Source: Streptomyces sp. NBC_00223 (lineage in GTDB: Bacteria; Actinomycetota; Actinomycetes; Streptomycetales; Streptomycetaceae). Taken from it: 64,000 bases of DNA. Positions within the stretch are counted from its first letter, which is position 1. The number at the start of each line of letters is the position of its first letter. The notes below the pieces were generated by a model that was given only the letters and a program-made list of their open reading frames with translations, did not search any database and was not told the DNA's origin. The stretch spans positions 2,899,501 through 2,963,500 of the forward strand of contig NZ_CP108109.1 of NCBI RefSeq assembly GCF_036199905.1, in the 5' to 3' direction. The translations under genes were made by a program, and so were the position numbers. Of the stretch, positions 1-6,377 are shown one piece after another.

Positions 1-1
1 A

Positions 2-994
2 CTGCGCGAGGCGCTCGCGTTCGGCATCGCGGTCAACGTGGACAACCCGCGGGAACTCGCCCGCATCGACGCGCTGTTGGCCGGGGCGCCCTCGTCCTCC
101 CCGGTCGGGCTGCGGGTCAACCCGCAGGTCGGCGGCGGCAGCATCGGCGCGATGAGCACCGCCACGGCCACCTCGAAGTTCGGGGTCGCGCTGCGCGACC
201 CGGGCGCCGAGGAGTGGGTGCTGCGGGCGTACGCCGAGCGGCCGTGGCTCAACCGGCTGCACACGCACACCGGCTCGCAGGGGGTCCCGCTCGCGCTGAT
301 GGCGGCGGGCGTCAGGGCCGCGTACGAGCTGGCCGAGCGGATCAACGCGGCCGCCGGACGCCAGCAGATCACCGTCCTGGACATCGGCGGCGGACTGCCG
401 GTCAACTTCGGCTCCGACGAGACGACCCCCGCCTTCGCGGACTACGCGGCGGTGCTGCGTACGGAGGTCCCCGGGCTCTTCGACGGGCGCTACGGCATCG
501 TCACCGAGTTCGGCCGCTCCCTGCTCGCCAAGAACGGCACGGTGCTGGCCCGCGTCGAGTACGCCAAGTCGGCCGGCGGCCGGGCGATCGCGGTCACCCA
601 CGCGGGCGCGCAGGTCGCCACCCGTACGGTCTTCGTCCCCGAGGCGTGGCCGATCCGGGTGCTCGCGCTCGACGCCACGGGCGTGGAGAAGCACGGCGAG
701 CCGGTCGTCCAGGACGTGGCCGGGCCCTGCTGCTTCGCGGGCGACCTGGTCGCCCGGGCCCGTCCGCTGCCGCTGCTCGACGCGGGCGACCATGTGGCCC
801 TGCTGGACACCGGCGCCTACTACTTCTCCAACCACTTCGCGTACAACTCGCTGCCCCGGCCCGCCGTCCACGGCTACACCGCGCACCCCGACGGCAGCGT
901 CGACTTCGCGCCGGTCAGGACGGCCCAGACCCGGGAGGAACTGCTCGCGGAGAGCGGCGGCGGACTGCCGCCGCTGCGCCGCGGGCTCCGGTGA
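2..994 (+). CDS. PLP-dependent decarboxylase, ornithine/DAP/arginine group (5' end outside window)
   Basis: Fold-type III (alanine-racemase-like barrel) decarboxylase of the ornithine/diaminopimelate/arginine family. The reading frame is open from base 2 with no start codon, so the N-terminus, including the PLP-lysine, lies upstream. A GTG at 38 is internal and not a convincing start. Visible signatures are HTHTGSQ (a ring-face histidine region), LDIGGGLP (the glycine-rich PLP-phosphate loop), EFGRSL, and a C-terminal GPCCFAGD segment that corresponds to the GPxCxxxD active-site motif contributed by the partner subunit, followed by the dimer-interface tyrosines (GAYYFSNHFAYN). Whether the substrate is meso-diaminopimelate, ornithine or another amino acid cannot be decided from this fragment. 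The family assignment is firm; the substrate is open. Confidence 0.85.
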   Translation: MREALAFGIAVNVDNPRELARIDALLAGAPSSSPVGLRVNPQVGGGSIGAMSTATATSKFGVALRDPGAEEWVLRAYAERPWLNRLHTHTGSQGVPLALMAAGVRAAYELAERINAAAGRQQITVLDIGGGLPVNFGSDETTPAFADYAAVLRTEVPGLFDGRYGIVTEFGRSLLAKNGTVLARVEYAKSAGGRAIAVTHAGAQVATRTVFVPEAWPIRVLALDATGVEKHGEPVVQDVAGPCCFAGDLVARARPLPLLDAGDHVALLDTGAYYFSNHFAYNSLPRPAVHGYTAHPDGSVDFAPVRTAQTREELLAESGGGLPPLRRGLR

Positions 995-1021
995 CGGGGG
1001 CCGGGACTCGGGTCGCGGCCC

Positions 1022-1564
1022 TCAGCGGCGGCGCGGGCCGCCGCCGGGGGCCGCGTCGCCCGCGGCGATACCGGTGAGCTGGTACGCGTCAGCGGCGCCG
1101 TCGAGGCGCACCCACAGCAGGGCGTCCCGGGAGCGCTCGACCCGGGCGACCCGGCGGGACCTGGCCCACAGGCCGGCGCCGACGCCGGCGAGCAGCATGC
1201 CGCCCGCGCAGGGCAGCAGGAGGGACGAGGCGCCGGCGACCACGAACGCCGACAGCAGCCACCACCTGCGGCGGCGTATCCAGAGGCGGGCGGTCACCTT
1301 GCGGTCCTGGAGGTAGACCGACTTCGCGGCCCGGGAGGCGGCCTCGGCCCGTCGGCCGTGACGGCTGCCGCGCACCGCGAAGGTGATCACCGCGGCCAGG
1401 ACGAAGAGGGCGGCACCGGCCATGACGCCGATACGGCGGCCGGTGGGACTGAAGGTGACCGCGGTACCGGGGGCTGCCGCGATCACTCCCGCCCACCACA
1501 GCCAGCACGCCGCCGCGCGTACCGTCACCGCCACCCGTGCCAATGTGTAGGCCCCGCGCACCAT
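1022..1564 (-). CDS. Small membrane protein of unknown function
   Basis: A 180-residue protein with no family that I recognise. The ATG at 1564 is chosen because a strong purine-rich ribosome site (1571-1579 on the complement) sits 6 nt upstream; a longer frame reaches 1606 but lacks one. There are two hydrophobic hairpins. Two segments occur in the first ~65 residues (VTVRAAACWLWWAGVIAAA and a later MAGAALFVLAAVITFAV), and two more around residues 95-135, separated by a basic cytoplasmic-looking stretch. The C-terminus is Gly/Pro/Arg rich. It lies 27 nt from the 3' end of the decarboxylase gene in convergent orientation. A perfect 16-bp palindrome lies 22 nt upstream of the start. Confidence 0.6.
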   Translation of the reverse strand: MVRGAYTLARVAVTVRAAACWLWWAGVIAAAPGTAVTFSPTGRRIGVMAGAALFVLAAVITFAVRGSRHGRRAEAASRAAKSVYLQDRKVTARLWIRRRRWWLLSAFVVAGASSLLLPCAGGMLLAGVGAGLWARSRRVARVERSRDALLWVRLDGAADAYQLTGIAAGDAAPGGGPRRR

Positions 1565-1585
1565 GTCGCGCTCCCTCCCTTTGTC

Positions 1586-1601
1586 GTCGCACTCGTGCGA
1601 C
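1586..1601 (-). promoter_or_regulatory. Perfect 16-bp palindrome upstream of membrane-protein gene
   Basis: GTCGCAC-TC-GTGCGAC has perfect 7-bp arms around a 2-bp centre. It lies directly upstream of the ribosome site of the gene starting at 1564, so it would be in the leader or core promoter. It has the form of an operator for a dimeric repressor. The regulator is unknown. Confidence 0.4.
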
Positions 1602-1750
1602 ATCACCTGACAAGTGGTGGGGAGGTTACTTTGTGATTCTCAGATTTTCGTTAAAGTCAGCGGCCGCGTTCGGGCAACCACCGGGAGCGCCCGATCGTCA
1701 CAGCTCATGCCGCACATGTCCGGCTCGAACGAACGTGGGGAACCCGCGAG

Positions 1751-3388
1751 ATGTCCCGACACACCCGCCGCCGCTGGGCCGCCGCCCCGGCTGCCTGCGC
1801 GATCGCCCTGCTCGGCGTCCCGCTGGCCGCCGGGCCCGCCCACGCGGTCCCGGCGGACGGGCCGGTGCTGCGACTGGCGGTGGACAGCACCGACATCGGC
1901 ATTCCCCAGCAGTCCGACGGCAGCGACGCCGCGCGGCTCGGCTGGAGCCTGGCGGGCCCGGGCGACGGCCGGACCGCCGAGGACGTGGACATCACCCTCG
2001 ATATTTCCGGCATCACCTCCTTCGCCGACGTGGACGGCCCCTGCGTCGAGGACGACTGTGAGTGGGACGCGGGCGAGGTCGGCGTCGGCGGGACCGACGG
2101 CTCGGTGTCGCTCGGCGCCAAGCCGGGCGTTCCGCTCGGGACCACGGGGACGGCGGTGCTCAGCGGCACCTCGTCCAACGCGACCCTGGCCGGGCCGGTC
2201 ACCTTACGGGTGACCGTCGGCGCCGTGGGCCTGGTCGTCGACCCGCTGCCCAGGACCGAGCACGCCAAGCCCGGCACCACCCTGGACGCCCCGATCACCA
2301 TCGCCAACACCGGCCGGCTGACCGCCGAGGGCGTCGATCTCCGTCTGACCTCCACCACCGGTCTGGACTTCGCCCAGCACTTCGCCAACTGCGCCTACGG
2401 CACGGTCGAGCCCACCGACATCCGCACGCTGACCAACGACGCGGTGTGCCGGATCACCACCCCCGTCGAACCGGGCAAGAAGTACCGGCTGTCCACCCCG
2501 CTGGGCATCGAGGTCACCAGCGCCGCCCTGTACGACGTCGTGCGCTACGAGGCCGTCCCGGCCGTGGGCACCGCCCCGGCCGCCGACGGCACCGGCCCCG
2601 AACTCGCCCTGGTGCCGGACGGCGTCGCGCCGGAGTCCGGGCAGCCCGGCGGGGACTGGATCATCGACGCGGACAACACCGCCGACCTGGCCGTCAGCGG
2701 CGACACGGCCACCGGGAAGGCGGGCGACCGGGTGGTGCTGACCGCCCGGCTGCGCGACAACGGCCCGGCCACCGTCGACATCCACGGCGCCGACGACTCC
2801 GACGACTCCGACGGCCGGATCGGCGTCATGGTCGACATCCCCAGGGGCACCACCGCGGTGGCGGTCCCCACCGGGTGCGCCCCCTGGGCCGCGGACGGGC
2901 CGGGCGAGCCCGCGCTCGGCGCGCCCCGGTACATCTGCCGGGTCGACCTGCCGGTCGGCGCGGGGCAGGTGGTCGAGCTGCCGTTCACGCTGAGGATCGA
3001 GCCGGGCGCGGCCTACCTCACCCGGGGCAGGGTCGGCGTCGGCTCGGTCCACGGCACGAGCCTGGCGTTCGACCCCTACCCGGCCAACGACAGCGCCGAG
3101 TTGACCGTGCACGTCAAGGGCGGCACCGGTCTGGCCCCCACCGTCGCCGGCGGCGCCAGGGCGAGCAGTACCGCGGGCAGCCCCTCGTCGCCCTCGGCCA
3201 CCCCGTCCGGCGCCGCCTCCGGCACGGCCGGCGGCCCCGGCGCCGACGACGACACGGGCTCCCTCGCCTCGACCGGGAACACGGGCACCCTCCTCGTCAC
3301 CTGGATCGGCTCGGCCGCCCTGGCGTTCGGCGGCGCGATCTTCGCCTTCGTCCGCAGTCGCAAGGCCCGTGCCCAGGCGCGCGCCTGA
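1751..3388 (+). CDS. LAxTG sortase-anchored surface protein; contains a TTA codon
   Basis: A 545-residue exported protein. Residues 1-32 form a signal peptide with a basic n-region and a cut after AHA. The middle carries beta-sandwich-like repeats of the conserved-repeat/DUF11 style, with phrases such as NTGRLTAEGVDLRL and RLRDNGPATVDI. A Ser/Ala/Gly-rich wall-spanning linker follows at about 455-500, then LASTG (residues 505-509), a hydrophobic helix and a basic tail. LAxTG is the recognition sequence of actinobacterial class E sortases, so the protein is probably linked to peptidoglycan. Codon 152 (2204-2206) is TTA, the only one I found in any gene of this window, so translation should need the tRNA encoded at 21600-21682. 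The AT-rich stretch at 1625-1660 probably holds the promoter. No adhesin activity is demonstrated. Confidence 0.85.
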   Translation: MSRHTRRRWAAAPAACAIALLGVPLAAGPAHAVPADGPVLRLAVDSTDIGIPQQSDGSDAARLGWSLAGPGDGRTAEDVDITLDISGITSFADVDGPCVEDDCEWDAGEVGVGGTDGSVSLGAKPGVPLGTTGTAVLSGTSSNATLAGPVTLRVTVGAVGLVVDPLPRTEHAKPGTTLDAPITIANTGRLTAEGVDLRLTSTTGLDFAQHFANCAYGTVEPTDIRTLTNDAVCRITTPVEPGKKYRLSTPLGIEVTSAALYDVVRYEAVPAVGTAPAADGTGPELALVPDGVAPESGQPGGDWIIDADNTADLAVSGDTATGKAGDRVVLTARLRDNGPATVDIHGADDSDDSDGRIGVMVDIPRGTTAVAVPTGCAPWAADGPGEPALGAPRYICRVDLPVGAGQVVELPFTLRIEPGAAYLTRGRVGVGSVHGTSLAFDPYPANDSAELTVHVKGGTGLAPTVAGGARASSTAGSPSSPSATPSGAASGTAGGPGADDDTGSLASTGNTGTLLVTWIGSAALAFGGAIFAFVRSRKARAQARA

Positions 3389-3479
3389 CGACTCGCCACT
3401 CGGCCCGGGAGCTGTTCGACCCAGGGGTCGGGTGCCCGGCGCCTGACCTGCCGTCAATCCGCCTCGCAACGCGGCCCGT

Positions 3480-4382
3480 TCAGTCCACGAACAGGCCGCG
3501 CACCACGGCGTGCGCGTCGAACTCCTCCAGCCGCGCCTGAGCGTCCGGAAGTTCGTCGCACATCGACTCCAGCAGCACCTGCCCGAGCAGCATCGGCGCG
3601 CACGCGGTGTCGAAGGACAACCCGGTCCCGACGGCGGCGGGCAGCAGCAGATCGCTGTGCGCCGCCACCGGCGCGAACGCGCTGTCGGCGACGGTGACCA
3701 CCATCAGCCCCACCTCCCGCGCGTACGCCAGCGCGTCGACCACCTCGCGCGGGTGCCGGGGCAGCGCGAAGCACATCAGCGCGCTCGCGCCCGCCCGCAC
3801 GGCGGCGTCGATCCGGTCGGCGAGCATCGTGCCGCCCTCGTCGAGCAGCCGCACGTCCGGGTGCACCTTGGACGCGAAGTACGCGAAGCCGCGGGCCTGC
3901 GCGCCGGCCGCCCGCAGCCCCAGCACCGGCAGCGGCCGGGACGCGGCTAGTACAGCCCCGGCCCTGGTGACCGGCTCCGGGTCGGCGAGCAGCGCGGCGA
4001 GGTGCCGCAGGTTCTCGATCTCCGCGTGCACGGCCTGCTGGTACTCGTTGTACGCGGTGGCCTCCGGCGCGCTGCGCACGGGTGCGACCTCGCGCAGATA
4101 CCGGCGCAGCGACGGATACCCGTCGAAGCCGAGGGCGACGGCGAACCGGGTGACGGACGGTTGGCTGACCCCCGCGAGTTCGGCCACCTCGACGCTGGAC
4201 ATGAAGGACGCCTCGGCGGATCTGCGGACCAGGCAGTGCGCGATCCGCCGCTGAGTGGGCGTCAGGCGGTGTGCCTCGAACAGCTTGAGCAGCCGCGTGG
4301 AAGCGCCCTCCGCCGAATCCACGCCCTCGTCCGCGCGCGCGTCGTCCTCCGCACCCGCGTCCGCGCCCTCCGCGCTACTCAT
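3480..4382 (-). CDS. MurR/RpiR-family transcriptional regulator
   Basis: A 300-residue regulator. The N-terminal ~85 residues after an acidic Ala-rich lead form the RpiR helix-turn-helix, with the phrase AELAGVSQPSVTRFAVALGF as the HTH core. The C-terminal half (about 120-290) is a SIS sugar-phosphate isomerase domain, which in this family binds a phosphosugar or related effector. Start: ATG at 4382; a GTG at 4403 in the same frame is possible. The gene converges on the LAxTG gene, with 91 nt between stops. No adjacent sugar-catabolic operon is present, so the regulon is unclear. The RpiR family usually controls amino-sugar or pentose metabolism; the effector here is not deducible. Confidence 0.88.
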   Translation of the reverse strand: MSSAEGADAGAEDDARADEGVDSAEGASTRLLKLFEAHRLTPTQRRIAHCLVRRSAEASFMSSVEVAELAGVSQPSVTRFAVALGFDGYPSLRRYLREVAPVRSAPEATAYNEYQQAVHAEIENLRHLAALLADPEPVTRAGAVLAASRPLPVLGLRAAGAQARGFAYFASKVHPDVRLLDEGGTMLADRIDAAVRAGASALMCFALPRHPREVVDALAYAREVGLMVVTVADSAFAPVAAHSDLLLPAAVGTGLSFDTACAPMLLGQVLLESMCDELPDAQARLEEFDAHAVVRGLFVD

Positions 4383-4479
4383 CGCAGTCCATCCCCGACC
4401 CACTCGTCCGGCGGCATCTATTCACCGGGACAAGACTCTGCATGAAGATATGCAGTCCGGCAAGGGAAGCCGCACGGGA

Positions 4480-4527
4480 TCAGCCGAGCACCACCGCGAG
4501 GACGTGCGCTGCCGCCGAGGCGCGGAG
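4480..4527 (-). pseudogene. Remnant copy of the 3' end of the neighbouring membrane-protein gene
   Basis: The bases at 4493-4525 are identical to 4995-5027, inside the 3' end of the gene at 4979-5473, with recognisable similarity a few bases further on one side. The encoded tail RASAAAHVLAVVLG plus stop mirrors RASAAAHVLAVVFGA of that gene. No similarity is visible upstream, so this looks like what is left of a tandem paralogue, or a partial 3' duplication, and not a working gene. Confidence 0.6.
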
Positions 4528-4705
4528 GGAACCGGGCCTGTCGCGGTCAACCGGGTCCGGGCCCGCTTCTTCGGTGGCACCATGAGTGGTGCCACCGCCC
4601 TGGCCGCCGGGCGGCGGGCCGGTTCCGGGCGGTATGGGTCCGTGGTTCCGTGAGTCGCGCCTTCGGTTACGGAGCCGCCCGCTGGGGTCGGAGAGGGCTG
4701 ACCGG

Positions 4706-4924
4706 ATGAGGAATCGACGACAGGACGACCGATCGTCTCCGGAGGAGAACTTCTTCCAGAGATACTTCGGAGTCATCTGCTGCATGGCGTCCATGCTGAT
4801 CCTTTCCAGGGTGTGGTCCGGCCTTCCGGACTGGGCGTCCGCGGCCCTCAGCGTGGCGATCGGCTTCACCTGCTGGCGGGTGTACCGCGCGCTACGAAAG
4901 CGGAGGTGCGGGAACTCGGGCTGA
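4706..4924 (+). CDS. Small hypothetical membrane protein (72 aa)
   Basis: The ATG at 4706 is preceded by a GAGAGGG ribosome site about 9 nt upstream; the frame extends back to 4586 but that part is Pro/Gly-rich shadow sequence. The product has a polar N-terminus, a hydrophobic stretch (YFGVICCMASMLILSRV), a second one (WASAALSVAIGFTCWRVY) and a basic Arg/Lys tail, which gives a two-helix hairpin with both ends probably inside. I do not recognise a family. It lies between the remnant repeat and the convergent membrane-protein gene. Moderate confidence, because small ORFs in GC-rich DNA can be spurious. Confidence 0.45.
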   Translation: MRNRRQDDRSSPEENFFQRYFGVICCMASMLILSRVWSGLPDWASAALSVAIGFTCWRVYRALRKRRCGNSG

Positions 4925-4978
4925 GGCACCCGGAACGACGTCCGCGACGGCGCCGCCAACACGTCGAGTGGCCATGCC

Positions 4979-5473
4979 TCAGGCGCCGAAGACGACCGCG
5001 AGGACGTGCGCTGCCGCCGAGGCGCGGGCGGACGAGCACTGCCAGTACGGCTGCGCGGCCTCCGCGTGCACCCCGTACAGCGCCACCGCCTCGAAGAGCA
5101 GCGCCGGCAGGTTGGCGACGCATATGCACAGCGCCAGCGTGCCCTGCCAGGAGTCCAGGCCCCGCCGCCCGTCGCGCGCCGCGGCCCGCAGGAACAGCGC
5201 GCACCCCACCGTCGCCGCCACCCCGCACACCAGCGCGGCGTACGCCAGGAGATACAGCGTCCACGGCACCGGCAGGTGGTGGCACAACTCCCCGGCCCGC
5301 TTGCCGTGGCGGTCCTCCACCACCGCCGTGCCGATGAGCAGCAGCACTCCCAGCACCGCCAGGCCCGGCGCGGTCAGCACCCGGCGCCGCCACCGGTCGG
5401 TCGGCGGCAGCCCGCCCGTCCCGCCGTCATTTCCTCGTGTCCCGCCTCGCGCGAGACCGATCACTTCCCCCAT
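4979..5473 (-). CDS. Hypothetical multi-pass membrane protein
   Basis: A 164-residue protein; GTG (5476) and ATG (5473) are adjacent and ATG is taken. There are four hydrophobic stretches: VLTAPGLAVLGVLLLIGTAVV, a Leu/Ala-rich helix around 75-95, one around 115-135 (TLALCICVANLPALLF), and a C-terminal AAAHVLAVVFGA. There is also a Cys/His segment (GELCHHLP). I recognise no family. Its last codons are duplicated about 500 bp downstream at 4480-4527, which suggests a past tandem duplication in this spot. Confidence 0.55.
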   Translation of the reverse strand: MGEVIGLARGGTRGNDGGTGGLPPTDRWRRRVLTAPGLAVLGVLLLIGTAVVEDRHGKRAGELCHHLPVPWTLYLLAYAALVCGVAATVGCALFLRAAARDGRRGLDSWQGTLALCICVANLPALLFEAVALYGVHAEAAQPYWQCSSARASAAAHVLAVVFGA

Positions 5474-5551
5474 CACAGCCCCCCGTGGCCGTATCCGTCC
5501 ATCCGTCCATCCGTCCGCAGATCATTCACTGCTGACTCAGCGTAACCGAAA

Positions 5552-5582
5552 GGCCGGACAGGCGAAGTTCGCCTGTCCGGCC
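5552..5582 (-). terminator. Long perfect inverted repeat, probable terminator
   Basis: Two 15-bp arms (5552-5566 and 5568-5582) pair perfectly around a single base; the core of the left arm is GCCGGACAGGCGAA. It sits 39 nt past the stop of the gene at 5621-6115. There is no T-tract, as is usual in Streptomyces terminators. Confidence 0.7.
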
Positions 5583-5604
5583 CCTGTGGATAACTCAGCC
5601 GGAG
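5579..5604. repeat. 26-bp dispersed repeat copy 1 with a DnaA box
   Basis: 25 of 26 bases match 6271-6296. On the complement, 5585-5593 reads TTATCCACA, a perfect DnaA box. The copy abuts the terminator hairpin and lies 16 nt beyond the stop of the PH-like gene. Confidence 0.7.
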
Positions 5605-5620
5605 CCCCTCCCGGGCAGAG

Positions 5621-6115
5621 TCAGGCGGCCTCCCGGCCGAGGACCCGGAGCAGCAGTTCGTCCGTGCGGACGGCTTCCGGCGGGACCCGGGAGACGATCG
5701 TCTCGACGAGCAGGCGCCGCTCGGCCTTCTGCACGAAGGTCAGCACCGTCTCCGCCCGACCGGTGTCGCGCCCGGTGAGCACCAGCAGGAGATGAAGGCT
5801 GTGCGACCTGAGCTCCACGGCGCCGATGTCGTCCCAGTCCAGGTGCCTGGTCCGGAAGGCCCGGCGCACGGTGACGCCCCGTTCGCCGACAACCGTCCAC
5901 CCGAAGGGCACCATGACGAAGGGAAACACCACCACACACAGGCCGAAGATCTCCCAGCAGGTCCGGCCGAACACCGGGTCGCCGAACACGACACGCGGCA
6001 CAACGAAGAACAGCAGGATCGGGCTGAAAAACCAGAGCATCCGGTAGGGCGACGCCCGGAAGACCCGCTCACCGGACACCCCTTCGGCCACGGCGCCCGA
6101 ACCACCTGAACTCAT
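5621..6115 (-). CDS. Membrane protein with PH-like domain
   Basis: A 164-residue protein. The ATG at 6115 is chosen for its GGAGAAG ribosome site; a frame back to 6178 lacks one. Two transmembrane helices lie near residues 25-75 (MLWFFSPILLFFVVPRVV and IFGLCVVVFPFVMVPF). They are followed by a small beta-rich C-terminal domain with the phrase RGVTVRRAFRTRHLDWDDIG, typical of bacterial PH-domain membrane proteins (the YdbT/bPH type). The family often sits at the membrane in cell-envelope stress contexts, but no specific role can be read here. A hairpin terminator follows the gene. Confidence 0.6.
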   Translation of the reverse strand: MSSGGSGAVAEGVSGERVFRASPYRMLWFFSPILLFFVVPRVVFGDPVFGRTCWEIFGLCVVVFPFVMVPFGWTVVGERGVTVRRAFRTRHLDWDDIGAVELRSHSLHLLLVLTGRDTGRAETVLTFVQKAERRLLVETIVSRVPPEAVRTDELLLRVLGREAA

Positions 6116-6187
6116 CGCGTCTTCTCCGGTCCGGACCCGATGCCCCGTCATGTTCACCGGCAGCCCACGAGCCCACATCCTGGCAGC

Positions 6188-6223
6188 ACTTCGCCCCGCC
6201 GCACAACGGCGACGGGGCGAAGT
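6188..6223 (-). terminator. Stem-loop between MMPL gene and PH-like gene
   Basis: The arms ACTTCGCCCC (6188-6197) and GGGGCGAAGT (6214-6223) pair perfectly, with further partial pairing inside. It lies 155 nt beyond the stop of the MMPL exporter gene and upstream of the next gene on the same strand, consistent with termination of the exporter transcript. Confidence 0.55.
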
Positions 6224-6270
6224 ATCAGGGCCCGGGAACGACTCGCGGCATCGGCGGTACTCGCCGGCCC

Positions 6271-6296
6271 GGCCCCTGTGGACAACTCAGCCGGAG
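6271..6296. repeat. 26-bp dispersed repeat copy 2 with a DnaA box
   Basis: Matches 5579-5604 at 25 of 26 positions. The one difference falls inside the box and turns it into TTGTCCACA (complement of 6278-6286), the form preferred in Streptomyces origins. It lies 81 nt beyond the stop of the MMPL gene. Confidence 0.7.
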
Positions 6297-6377
6297 TGCC
6301 CGTCGGAGACTCCTCCGCGCACTCCGGCCGCCCCGGCGGGGCCGCGGGAAGTCCCCGCCGCCCCCGCCGGGATCGGC

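Noticed and set aside
5552-5604. Origin of replication from DnaA boxes near 5.6 and 6.3 kb.
   Set aside because: Only two boxes, not the ~19 of a Streptomyces oriC, and no dnaA/dnaN neighbours.
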